NCBI GenBank assembly: GCA_024231955.1 | Contig: JAAEPZ010001024.1 | Location: forward strand, 248,001 to 312,000 | DNA from: a bacterium | GTDB lineage: Bacteria; Krumholzibacteriota; Krumholzibacteriia; JACNKJ01 | Direction of reading: 5' to 3' | DNA: 64,000 nt | Part shown: one piece after another, positions 8,921 to 16,799 of the stretch | How positions within the stretch are numbered: position 1 is the first letter of the stretch | How the letters are laid out: each line of letters opens with the position of its first letter | The notes under the pieces: generated by a model | Told to the model about the DNA's origin: nothing | Seen by the model: the letters and a program-made list of their open reading frames with translations, nothing else | Databases searched by the model: none | Made by a program: the position numbers and the translations under genes

Positions 8921-9632
8921 CGTGGAAGACCGGTTGCTCCTCTTCATAAATCACCAGTATTCTGCCCAGCGCCTGCTCTCTGATCAGAATCGAAGCCAGT
9001 AATCCCTTCAGCCTTTGCGCGTCGTCGGGGCGGCGGCGCCGTTCGCGCTCGTTCCACCACCACTTACGCCAGGGGATTTCCGGCTTGTTGTCACCCGCTC
9101 CGGGGCCGAAGCGCTCGTAGTGCAGATCGAAGGCCAGTCCGGATGTGTGCGATGAACGAACCGTGGCGTTGTCGTTTTCACCGCGCAGCCGCTCCTGGAA
9201 CTCCATTGTGCGCAGAGCTGATGAGATGAGAATCCGTCCGTTGCTGATACCCATCTCCTGCAGGCGCTCATAGAACAGACGAGCGATCAGGTCGGCTTCG
9301 AAGTAGGCATCGGTTCTGAGATAGGGATAACTGACATCGCGGAGGCCGACCAGGCCGGGGATTATACGCTTCAGCTTACCGGAGTCGAGCAGATCATCAA
9401 CCTCGGTATCATCGGCGATGGAGGTAAAACCGGAGTTGTCGACTGCCGACAGATGCTCATCGTTGAGATAGGTTCGCAGTTCTCTGGCCTGCTCGGTCGT
9501 GAAGAGAGACAACCCGGACAGATCCGTACCGGGCCAACGTCCGGCCTCCAACCAGACGGAGAGTCCCCAACTCAACTCCATAATCATAAACAGGCAGAAA
9601 ATGAAAATGACGAAGTGAAAAAACCTGCGCAT
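8895..9632 (-). CDS. DUF5715-type peptidase-like membrane-anchored protein
   Basis: A 245-residue protein with one N-terminal membrane anchor (RRFFHFVIFIFCLFMIMELSW) and a periplasmic domain. The segments ISSALRTMEFQERLRG, SSHTSGLAFDLHY and FHVTVLAP resemble the His/Asp metal-binding layout of M15-type D-Ala-D-Ala peptidases (SxHxxGxAxD, then a late His), which is the DUF5715 pattern. A role in peptidoglycan trimming is inferred. The start at 9632 has GGGGGGAC upstream; the longer frame to 9686 begins inside the terminator of the neighbouring gene and is rejected. Confidence 0.65.
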   Translation of the reverse strand: MRRFFHFVIFIFCLFMIMELSWGLSVWLEAGRWPGTDLSGLSLFTTEQARELRTYLNDEHLSAVDNSGFTSIADDTEVDDLLDSGKLKRIIPGLVGLRDVSYPYLRTDAYFEADLIARLFYERLQEMGISNGRILISSALRTMEFQERLRGENDNATVRSSHTSGLAFDLHYERFGPGAGDNKPEIPWRKWWWNERERRRRPDDAQRLKGLLASILIREQALGRILVIYEEEQPVFHVTVLAPLD

Positions 9633-9655
9633 GTCCCCCCACGCATTACAGACAA

Positions 9656-9690
9656 AAAAAACCCGGCCCACAAGGGCCGGGTTCATTATG
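9656..9690 (-). terminator. Terminator of the four-gene membrane operon
   Basis: On the minus strand, AACCCGGCCC-TTGT-GGGCCGGGTT is followed by a run of T. It lies about 20 bases after the last gene of the operon (stop at 9711). Confidence 0.85.
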
Positions 9691-9710
9691 CAAGAGATCG
9701 GGGTGGGACA

Positions 9711-10394
9711 TCAAGCCCCATAGCCCAACCAGTCTCCCATCAGGAACACCACCCTGCCGATCAGAATCGAGATACGACCCATGATCGTGTAGGCGAAAGC
9801 CGCTCCGAACGAGATCATCAGGAACCACACGCCCACCTTGCTCACACCACCAAGAACACCTTTGTGCTCGGCGGAGAAGAAAAAGTAGACGAGAACGCAG
9901 AGCACGCCAATCATCACAACGATGGATGTGAACCAGTCGATCATAGGTGTCCCGCGCGGCACCAGGGAGATGATCGTGTCCGCAGACTGAGGCAGAACCT
10001 CACCCTGCAGCTTGAGCATCATCTCCAGAGCGGCGTAGTACCCGACATAGATGGCCAGTGAGAAACGGGCTACCCAGGCGATCTTGGGAATATATCGCGT
10101 GTAGAGATTCACGCCGATTATGATCGGAATCACCAGCACCCACCATCCCCAGGAGATGAAGGGGGTGTGACCATCGTGCACGAGAGGCTCGAGGACGTTG
10201 GGCACGATTGTCTGGCTGAACGTGTTGCCGATGTAATAGCCAAGGCTGCAACCGGCAAAGATACTCTCGGCGAACCGGAAGAAGGGGTTGTCCTTGTAAA
10301 GGAAACTCAGGATACAGAGCGTGAAGAAAGCTCCAACCCATATTCCAAATCCATCAGGTGTATTCAGCGGAGCCATAGCGAAAAAGATATGCAT
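9711..10394 (-). CDS. Membrane protein, fourth gene of a DUF6754-type operon
   Basis: A 227-residue integral membrane protein with about seven hydrophobic segments (for example WVGAFFTLCILSFLY, WWVLVIPIIIGVNLY, SIVVMIGVLCVLVYFFF and MISFGAAFAYTIMG). It contains FAGCSLGYYIGNTFSQTI near the N terminus. No function is known to me. GGGAGGGG precedes the ATG. It is the last gene of a tightly spaced operon with the genes at 10407, 11315 and 11999, and shares their terminator. Confidence 0.6.
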   Translation of the reverse strand: MHIFFAMAPLNTPDGFGIWVGAFFTLCILSFLYKDNPFFRFAESIFAGCSLGYYIGNTFSQTIVPNVLEPLVHDGHTPFISWGWWVLVIPIIIGVNLYTRYIPKIAWVARFSLAIYVGYYAALEMMLKLQGEVLPQSADTIISLVPRGTPMIDWFTSIVVMIGVLCVLVYFFFSAEHKGVLGGVSKVGVWFLMISFGAAFAYTIMGRISILIGRVVFLMGDWLGYGA

Positions 10395-10406
10395 CTCACC
10401 CCTCCC

Positions 10407-11315
10407 TTACAGCTGCATTCTCGTGCGGCGGCGTTCCAACAGATACGCCACGTTGCCGAGAATGATGAAGATGGTGATGATAGAATAGACTACCGACTGC
10501 ACGTCCCAGCCCTTGGCGGCGTAGAAAACCTGCTCTTCGGTATCGGCTTTGGCCTGCGGATAGTTATCGAGAACCAGTCGCTCGTACTCGGCCGCACCCT
10601 TCAGACCACCCAGCAGGGCGAACATCTGACCGGCATTGTAATAGGCAAAGTACTTGGGAGCGCTGACCGCCGTACAGCCGACGGCGACGGGCAGACCGAA
10701 CTGGGCGTTGACCGTGTTGGCCCACCATTCGCCGATGATGCCGGTAGCGACGCTGAAGGCGAAGTTCACGTCATCATAACCCTGCACCTCGTTGCTCAGC
10801 TCATACTCGGTTACCGGAGTCTGCCAGTAGTCGCTCGGGAAGACCTCGTGGATGTTCTCGTTCATCTGGCGCATGGTGGCCAGACCGCCATCCTTGTAGC
10901 CCAGATAAACGAAGTCCTTGCCGTAGATCTTGCCCGGGAACTTCGTGCTCTCGAGCACGCCGTTGGGCGGATCGAGATCACCGACACAGCGTTGAAGCTC
11001 CTGAATCCCCTCGTTCACGCCACCGATCGGGTAGAGCGCCAGCATGACTATACGGAGGTCACGACTCAGCGCATGTCGAATCAATGCGCAGGCCATTGGA
11101 TCGTTTTCGGGTCCTGTCGAGGGGCCGTAATCCATGGAAACCATGATGATCTCACCCGGGTTCATCCCCTCAACATGGTCGTAGAGCGACTGAACGGCGG
11201 GGGAGACGTTAACCGGCATCCCCAGGGGGAAAATCAGCGGAACAATGGCGAAGACACCCACCAGGAGGTAGAGCCAGCGCCTGTCGAGATTTGTAATCCA
11301 ATCCATGAAGTTCAT
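10407..11315 (-). CDS. Conserved protein with two terminal membrane helices, third gene of the operon
   Basis: A 302-residue protein with a membrane helix at each end (WLYLLVGVFAIVPLIFPLGM and VVYSIITIFIILGNVAYLL) and a soluble alpha/beta domain between them (GEIIMVSMDYGPSTGPEN, LRIVMLALYPIGGVNEG, KDFVYLGYKDGGLATM, LPVAVGCTAVSAPKYFAYYNAGQMFALLGGLKGAAEYE). Its overall plan parallels that of the first operon gene (11999). Function unknown. The ATG overlaps the stop of the upstream gene (TAATG), indicating coupling. Confidence 0.6.
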   Translation of the reverse strand: MNFMDWITNLDRRWLYLLVGVFAIVPLIFPLGMPVNVSPAVQSLYDHVEGMNPGEIIMVSMDYGPSTGPENDPMACALIRHALSRDLRIVMLALYPIGGVNEGIQELQRCVGDLDPPNGVLESTKFPGKIYGKDFVYLGYKDGGLATMRQMNENIHEVFPSDYWQTPVTEYELSNEVQGYDDVNFAFSVATGIIGEWWANTVNAQFGLPVAVGCTAVSAPKYFAYYNAGQMFALLGGLKGAAEYERLVLDNYPQAKADTEEQVFYAAKGWDVQSVVYSIITIFIILGNVAYLLERRRTRMQL

Positions 11316-11986
11316 TATTCACCCTCCTGTAACCCGAGCCAAGATCGCTCGATGCCGAGCAGGATCCGGAGAGTCATTGATGCGGCGCCAAGGGCTGCAC
11401 CAATAATGATACCCCGCTGCGCTGCGGCGTTGGGACCGTTCATGATCCAGCGCGTCCATTCGGGGAGGAAGGGGAGCACCTTGACGACGTAAGGGTTGAT
11501 CCCCAGCATGACGACCATGGCCGCCGCCAGCAGCAATCCGGCCTCCAGGTTCCGAGCGCGGAAGGCGCGGAAGGCGGCCGAAGCTACGTAGAAGGCCAGC
11601 AGGCTGAACATCGTCGACTGCAGCGGCTGGAAGATGGCGTCGAAGATCCAGTTGAAACCGGTGTTGCCGGATGTGCCGACCCACCCCCAACCGGGCATCT
11701 CGCTGAAGGCGTCCATTAGTCCGAAAGCACCCATAATAACCAGCGACGCCAGCAGGTAGATCGCATTAACCCAGCCCTTGCTGCGGTTGGAGATCTTCCT
11801 GAGGTTGACCTGAAACACACTTATCACACCCAGCAGGAGCGCGAAGCCCGACACGACCACGAGCCATTGCTCGAGAGTATCATTGGCTTCTCGCAGACCA
11901 TCGCCGGGAGATGTGAAGAAAAACGAAATGATCGGAAGCAAACCCGCCAGGAAACACAACAGGACGGGTATCTTTTTCTTTAGCAT
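11315..11986 (-). CDS. Membrane protein, second gene of the operon
   Basis: A 223-residue integral membrane protein with about five or six hydrophobic segments (IPVLLCFLAGLLPIISFFF at the start, WLVVVSGFALLLGVISVF, AIYLLASLVIMGAFGLM, TMFSLLAFYVASAAF and LEAGLLLAAAMVVMLGI). A cytosolic-looking NRSKGWVN and a GWVGTSGNTGFNWIF loop are recognisable features. No known family is assigned. AGGAGGGG precedes the ATG, and it sits 12 bases after the first operon gene. Confidence 0.6.
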   Translation of the reverse strand: MLKKKIPVLLCFLAGLLPIISFFFTSPGDGLREANDTLEQWLVVVSGFALLLGVISVFQVNLRKISNRSKGWVNAIYLLASLVIMGAFGLMDAFSEMPGWGWVGTSGNTGFNWIFDAIFQPLQSTMFSLLAFYVASAAFRAFRARNLEAGLLLAAAMVVMLGINPYVVKVLPFLPEWTRWIMNGPNAAAQRGIIIGAALGAASMTLRILLGIERSWLGLQEGE

Positions 11987-11998
11987 TATTCACCCCTC

Positions 11999-12886
11999 CT
12001 AATTGCCCAGGCTCGAATTGAGCAGGTCTTGCATGATTGTGCTGCCGGTAGCGGACAGCACCAGAATGCCGATCACGATCCAGAGGAGCACGATGGCTTT
12101 AACTATGTCCTGACCCTTGATGCACCCGAGCATCACAGGATCCTTGGAAAGATAGGCGCTCGCCGCGTAGAGCTCCTCACCAATCAGCGTGTAATCGCAG
12201 GTGGTGACGAAGAACGGCAGCTGGGCAACCTGTGCGGTACCGGCGATCTGAATGGCGCCAGTGCTCTGACCGGCTTCGGCCAGGAGCAGACTCTCCGCGA
12301 AGAACGATCCGATCAGGAAGTTCGCTGCGGGTTTCTCGCGCACCATTTTACCCGTGACCTGCGCCGTGAAGGCGAACTGGTCATAGGTCAGATAGGGAAC
12401 CATCTCCTCGTTAAAGAGATCAGGACGTCCCGCCTCCAGATAGGCCTCCTTGACCGCTTCACGCGCAGCAGCATAGGTCAAAGGATCCTTGTTGGGCACC
12501 TCGAGCGGAGTGCCATACTCCGCACAGTGCTTGGCGACATGTTTGAGCACGGAAAGGGCTGAAAGGGTCTCAACCTCGCCCACCGTACCGATACCGGGAA
12601 CGAACATCACTTTTCTACCAAGCTCGGTCGACCGACCGATCGCCTCTTCAACAGCGTTCAGACCGGCAATGCGACGGATAAAGAGCTCTTTACCGCGTCG
12701 CGCCTGTCCGATCTGGTACAGCACTACACCTGAGAACAAGGTGAACAGGATGAGGGCCGCAACGTTATCCGAAACGATACCCCAACCGATCACCTCCTCC
12801 TCCTGGGCCAGTGCCGAACTGGCTTGAAGTAGAAATGGAGCCGCTACCAGCACCTTGCTCAGTGCTGATCTCGGAATGAAAGACAT
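11999..12886 (-). CDS. DUF6754 domain-containing membrane protein, first gene of the operon
   Basis: A 295-residue protein with an N-terminal signal-like helix, a helix at about 41-58 (NVAALILFTLFSGVVLYQIG), a soluble alpha/beta region and a C-terminal helix (AIVLLWIVIGILVLSATGS). The core segments KVMFVPGIGTVGEVETLSAL and NFLIGSFFAESLLLAEAGQ followed by FFVTTCDYTLIGEELYAASAYL match my memory of DUF6754, a family with no established role. It heads an operon of four membrane proteins transcribed toward lower coordinates. AAGGAG precedes the ATG. Confidence 0.65.
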   Translation of the reverse strand: MSFIPRSALSKVLVAAPFLLQASSALAQEEEVIGWGIVSDNVAALILFTLFSGVVLYQIGQARRGKELFIRRIAGLNAVEEAIGRSTELGRKVMFVPGIGTVGEVETLSALSVLKHVAKHCAEYGTPLEVPNKDPLTYAAAREAVKEAYLEAGRPDLFNEEMVPYLTYDQFAFTAQVTGKMVREKPAANFLIGSFFAESLLLAEAGQSTGAIQIAGTAQVAQLPFFVTTCDYTLIGEELYAASAYLSKDPVMLGCIKGQDIVKAIVLLWIVIGILVLSATGSTIMQDLLNSSLGN

Positions 12887-13062
12887 GGAACTCCTTATTG
12901 TTTGCCGAAAGAGTGTGGTTTGGAAGCCAACTCTCGAATCCTAGCGGGGACAAGGAGTTGGAGCAAGAGAATAAAGGTTGAAGTCGTCTATAAATGACGA
13001 AATCACACCTGTATTTCTCATGTAATGTTAAACAGGTCACATTTTAGATGACATTAAGTCGA

Positions 13063-14157
13063 TCAGTCGCTCAAAGCCTTGTCCAGAGCCTGCAGGAAGA
13101 ATGTGTTCTCCTCCGGCGTGCCAACGGTTACCCGGAACAGATCGGGAAAGCCGAATGCCGGTAAAGGCCGGACCACGGCTCCATTTTCCAGCAACCGCCG
13201 ACAGAGTGTGGCGCACTGCTCTGCACTATCAGTTGGAACTGCAATGAAGTTGGTGTAACTCGCCAGGGGGTTGAAACCCGCCTTTTTAAGACCATCGACG
13301 AGAACAGCCATACCCTCTGCCGTGCCCCGGACTGTTTTACTCAGGAACTCGACGTCGTCGAGAGCCGCCAGACCGGCCACCTGAGCCAAGCTACTGGGTT
13401 CGAAGGGTGGTTTGACCTTCATCAGGTTGACGATCAGATTCTCGTGGGCAAAGCCGTAACCGATACGGATGCCGGCCAGTCCATACGCTTTGCTGAAGGT
13501 GCGGAGAGTGATGACGTTGTCGTACCGGTAGCTCATCGAGTCGGGGAAACTTTCCTCGCCCGCCGTGAACTCGAAATAGGCCTCGTCATAGATCACCAGG
13601 CAGCGGTCGGGCACGGCTGTCATGAACAGGTCGAACTCATCACGCGTGAAAATCGTGCCCGTGGGATTATCGGGGTTGGCCAGGTAAATGATTTTGGTAT
13701 ATTCGTTTACGGCTGCGGCCATAGCCTCCAGATCGTAGCGATAATCAGGGCGACGCGGTACGAGAGTCAACTTTTTGCCGCTGCCACGGGCCAGAACCAT
13801 GAAACCGACAAAGGTGTTGGCGGCGGTAAGGATCTCGTCCTCGTCGCAGAGAAATGTCCGCATGATGCAGGCCATGATCCCCTCGCTGCCGCTGCCGACA
13901 ACGACATTCTCCCGCTCAACACCAAAGCGTTCAGCCAGATGTCCCCTGAGCTCCATTGCCATCATATCGGGATAACGGTGCAATCCGGCCTCAGCCCCGG
14001 CCATGGCCTTCAGCGCCATCGGCGACGGACCCCACGGATTCTCGTTGCTGGCCAGCTTGACCACAACATCCAGACCCAGTTCGCGCTTCACCTCTTCGAT
14101 CGGCTTACCCGGACTATAGGGTTTCAACTCCTTGATTGCCTTGGGAACTAGTGGCAT
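13063..14157 (-). CDS. hisC: Histidinol-phosphate aminotransferase
   Basis: PLP-dependent transaminase that forms L-histidinol phosphate from imidazole acetol phosphate in histidine biosynthesis. The 364-residue protein has the fold-type I signatures LASNENPWGPSP, the cofactor loop VVGSGSEGIM, YLANPDNPTGT, VIYDEAYFEF, and the Schiff-base lysine K223 in TFSKAYGLAGIRIGYG. I use the second ATG because AGGAG lies six bases before it but directly abuts the first ATG six bases upstream. It is monocistronic; some family members also accept aromatic substrates. Confidence 0.9.
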   Translation of the reverse strand: MPLVPKAIKELKPYSPGKPIEEVKRELGLDVVVKLASNENPWGPSPMALKAMAGAEAGLHRYPDMMAMELRGHLAERFGVERENVVVGSGSEGIMACIMRTFLCDEDEILTAANTFVGFMVLARGSGKKLTLVPRRPDYRYDLEAMAAAVNEYTKIIYLANPDNPTGTIFTRDEFDLFMTAVPDRCLVIYDEAYFEFTAGEESFPDSMSYRYDNVITLRTFSKAYGLAGIRIGYGFAHENLIVNLMKVKPPFEPSSLAQVAGLAALDDVEFLSKTVRGTAEGMAVLVDGLKKAGFNPLASYTNFIAVPTDSAEQCATLCRRLLENGAVVRPLPAFGFPDLFRVTVGTPEENTFFLQALDKALSD

Positions 14158-14309
14158 CAGCATCTCCTATTATTTTCGACAGAAATTGATATCGCAGAGT
14201 AGCTCTTAATTCGATTCAAGACAAGTCCGGCTGGACGGAATCAAAATCCGGGTTAGAATTTATGTGTGGGTTCTGCAATAAGCGGGTACCCGTGTACCAG
14301 AGGTGTATC

Positions 14310-14759
14310 ATGAAAGCCGCTCCGAAGAAATATTCCAACGTCTGGCATAAGTGGGCGATTCCCGGTGAGATATTCCAGATCATCGGCGCAAAGTTTCTAT
14401 TTCGACCTAGTGTATTAACCAAGGGATTCTGGCTCTACAAAGACGAAAATGAGAAAAAGAAGATCAAGGTGGGCAAGACCCATCTGGTGATAATTGGCGC
14501 CATATTCAGCTGTGAGCGGATCATCCCCGGCCGCGGCGAGGCCGTTAAAGCCCCCCAGCTGACATATCGAGGTGACGATCTGGAGGTCGTTCGCGGACGA
14601 CTCCTTCAACATTGCGATACGGATGGAAACTTCGTCCTGGATATCGGTTTCCCGATAGTCCTCACCCAACTTGAAAAATGTCCGGAGCTGAGCCACACTC
14701 GGATAGGAGATATCATTGAGATTGAGTTGATCCCACCTACTCAGGCTTCCTTCCTGTAA
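14310..14759 (+). CDS. Hypothetical protein
   Basis: A 149-residue soluble protein with no family I recognise. It is rich in short beta-strand-like stretches (KKIKVGKTHLVIIGAIFSCERI, LDIGFPIVLTQL, IGDIIEIELIPPTQ), which suggests a small beta-rich domain. The ATG at 14310 is preceded by AGAGGTG; an upstream ATG at 14262 lacks such a site. A strong terminator follows the stop, which supports the plus-strand reading over an antisense frame of 134 codons. Confidence 0.5.
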   Translation: MKAAPKKYSNVWHKWAIPGEIFQIIGAKFLFRPSVLTKGFWLYKDENEKKKIKVGKTHLVIIGAIFSCERIIPGRGEAVKAPQLTYRGDDLEVVRGRLLQHCDTDGNFVLDIGFPIVLTQLEKCPELSHTRIGDIIEIELIPPTQASFL

Positions 14760-14778
14760 AAAGGAGATCAAGGGGGCA

Positions 14779-14815
14779 AACCTCCAACCGCCAAAACGGT
14801 TGGGGGTTTTGCTTT
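14779..14815 (+). terminator. Terminator after the hypothetical gene at 14310
   Basis: A 12-bp stem (AACCTCCAACCG with CGGTTGGGGGTT, one G-U pair, loop CCAAAA) runs into TTTTGCTTT. Confidence 0.75.
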
Positions 14816-14831
14816 GCACATATCCCGGGAA

Positions 14832-15665
14832 TTATCGTCGACGCAGCTCCCGCACCCTCTCCATGAAGATGAGAGCCTTGCCTCTGTCTACCGGCGCATC
14901 CCACTGACCGGTTGATTTGAAGCTGCTGCCGACGATAAAGGCGTCGGCCAACGGATAGAACCGCTCGATGTTATCCAGTTCGATGCCGCTACCTATCAAG
15001 AGCGGCAAGTCGGTGTGCTCCCGGACGGTTTTGAGATCGGACTCGGTAGGTGCCTGCCCGGTAACCGTTCCCGTGACGATGGCGCCGTCGCTGCGATGCA
15101 GAGCCAGAAGCTCGGCAACTTCCCCCAGATCAATGTCCGCCGTGAGGGCATGGCTGGCGTGCTTCTTCTTGATGTCGGTGAAAACCTGAATCGAATTGGC
15201 GCCGATCCGGTGCTGGAAGCGTTTTACACGCCCGCCCTGCGCATCAATGATCCCCTTGTCGCTGACATGGGCGTGAGTCCAGGCCTCCGCGCGGATGAAT
15301 TGCATGTCCGCCGCCTGCACCACAGCCAGAGCCGTTCGATTCGCCGCAAACAGAACCTGCAGGCCGATAGGGAGGGGGATTTTGGTCCGCTCGTCGGCCA
15401 GCCGACGCACCTCCAGCGCAAGCCGGGTCAGGTAGGCCGGGATCTCGGGCCCCATCTCCCCTTCGCGGATACAGGGAAAGTCGTGCATGTTTTCGAGAAG
15501 CAGGGCATCAACATCGGCAGCCAGATAGGCATCAAGATCTGATTTCAGACGATCTATCGCGGCGGCGATCCCGGTAAAGCCCTCCACACCGGGACTGGCG
15601 GGCAGGTGCAGCATGGCGATAACCGGTCGTTCGATCCCAAACAGCCTGATCATCCGCGCCCCCAT
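14832..15665 (-). CDS. BtpA/SgcQ family protein
   Basis: A 277-residue TIM-barrel protein of the BtpA family. Visible landmarks are PVIAMLHLPASPG at the N terminus, VDALLLENMHDFPC, LPIGLQVLFAANRTALAVVQAADMQFIRAEAW, GAIVTGTVTG, and LPLLIGSGIELDNI with AFIVGSSFK near the end, typical of a phosphate-binding barrel. In cyanobacteria BtpA stabilises photosystem I; elsewhere the role is unknown, and no photosystem genes are seen here. It is the last gene of the OPT - CHR - membrane protein - BtpA operon. An ATG four codons in (15653) is a possible alternative start. Confidence 0.75.
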   Translation of the reverse strand: MGARMIRLFGIERPVIAMLHLPASPGVEGFTGIAAAIDRLKSDLDAYLAADVDALLLENMHDFPCIREGEMGPEIPAYLTRLALEVRRLADERTKIPLPIGLQVLFAANRTALAVVQAADMQFIRAEAWTHAHVSDKGIIDAQGGRVKRFQHRIGANSIQVFTDIKKKHASHALTADIDLGEVAELLALHRSDGAIVTGTVTGQAPTESDLKTVREHTDLPLLIGSGIELDNIERFYPLADAFIVGSSFKSTGQWDAPVDRGKALIFMERVRELRRR

Positions 15666-15674
15666 TCGCTACAG

Positions 15675-16268
15675 CTACTCATCGCGGCAAACCATCCCGG
15701 AATCATCGAGTCCGTAAACCTGCTCGTAGCAGACATAGATCAGGATCCAGGAGAGTGGGAGCGTTATGATAAGCCCGAGGAACATAGGTATTGAACCCAG
15801 CCAGTTCAGGAGGTTTATGGCCACGGCCACCGAGACGGCCATCGGCCAGCGCACCTTGAAGAAGGCGATACAATCCATGAGGGCATCGTAGCCCTCCTTG
15901 CCCGTGTAGGTCAGAATCGGCATATAGGGCAACATGAGGGCTGTAATCGCAATCGACAGGAGCGTGGAAAAGATCCCGAGCCAGTTGTACAGGAAGATCA
16001 CAAGCACCTGAGCGACAAGCCAGATGATGCCGCCCAGGAAGAACCGTCTGAAGTCGGAGAACGGTTCCAGCACAACCACAACATCGGGATTCTCATTGCG
16101 CGCCAGCTTGCGCAGGTAGACGAAAAAGCCCGCCAGCGCGATTGGTCCCAGGAACACGGTCATGGCAATGGCCGCAACCACCAGAAAGGCAACCAGCGTT
16201 CTCAGCGGATCGATCTTGAACAGATCCCAGGCGCGTTGAAACGCGCTCACGATTTCGATGTTTCCCAT
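15675..16268 (-). CDS. Multi-pass membrane protein of unknown function
   Basis: A 197-residue protein with about five membrane segments (for example TLVAFLVVAAIAMTVFL, FFLGGIIWLVAQVLVIFLYNWLGIF, SVAVAINLLNWLGSIPMFLGLIITLPL). The N-terminal IEIVSAFQRAWDLFKIDPLRTL resembles membrane proteins of the glycerophosphodiester-phosphodiesterase-membrane-domain or DUF975 kind, without a firm match. The ATG at 16268 has GAGG upstream; the frame extends to a TTG at 16283 that I do not use. It lies 15 bases after the chromate-transporter-like gene. Confidence 0.55.
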   Translation of the reverse strand: MGNIEIVSAFQRAWDLFKIDPLRTLVAFLVVAAIAMTVFLGPIALAGFFVYLRKLARNENPDVVVVLEPFSDFRRFFLGGIIWLVAQVLVIFLYNWLGIFSTLLSIAITALMLPYMPILTYTGKEGYDALMDCIAFFKVRWPMAVSVAVAINLLNWLGSIPMFLGLIITLPLSWILIYVCYEQVYGLDDSGMVCRDE

Positions 16269-16283
16269 TTCAACCTCGCTCAA

Positions 16284-16796
16284 TCAGTAGAACAGCAGGC
16301 CCATGATTATTGCCCCGAAGACAATCCAGGCGGGCTCCACCTTCAGAATCAGTAACGTCAGGGCGACGACGCAAAGCGCGATCGAATCCCAACCGAAACG
16401 CATGTTGCGGCCGGAATTGAACGCAAGGAACAGAAAGATCGCCACCACCACCGGCCTGAGCGCCCGCAGCGCGGCCGTCATTCTGGGCTGGTCGCGGAAG
16501 GTCTGCACGAACTTGACCAGAACCAGCAGCGCTACGGTGCTCGGCAGCAGCATCGCCAGCATGGCCACAATCGCCCCGATATAGCCTGCTGCGGTATACC
16601 CGCAGAACAGGGCCATTTTGGTGGCCAGAGGGCCGGGCAGACAGGTGCTCAGAGCCACAGCGTCCGTGATCTCGGTGGTGGTCATCAGACCCATGTCCAC
16701 CATCTCACGCTCGATCAACACAACCATGGCCGGTCCGCTGCCGAAGCCGAATGTCCCCACTTTCAGGAAGGACAGGAATATCTTCCAGAGCATCAA
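16284..16796 (-). CDS. Single-domain chromate transporter (CHR) family protein
   Basis: A 170-residue membrane protein of the CHR family with FLKVGTFGFGSGPAMVVLIEREMVD, LSTCLPGPLATKMALFCGYTAAG and a C-terminal pair of hydrophobic segments. Short CHR proteins carry one domain and usually act as encoded pairs; here the next gene is not CHR-like, so the protein may homodimerise or transport something other than chromate. Its start lies three bases after the OPT stop, and the GGAGAA site is inside the OPT gene. Confidence 0.8.
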   Translation of the reverse strand: MMLWKIFLSFLKVGTFGFGSGPAMVVLIEREMVDMGLMTTTEITDAVALSTCLPGPLATKMALFCGYTAAGYIGAIVAMLAMLLPSTVALLVLVKFVQTFRDQPRMTAALRALRPVVVAIFLFLAFNSGRNMRFGWDSIALCVVALTLLILKVEPAWIVFGAIIMGLLFY

Positions 16797-16799
16797 GCG

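Noticed and set aside
12900..12960. tRNA-like segment (TCTCGAATCC) before the DUF6754 gene
   Set aside because: No acceptor or D/anticodon stems can be formed around it.
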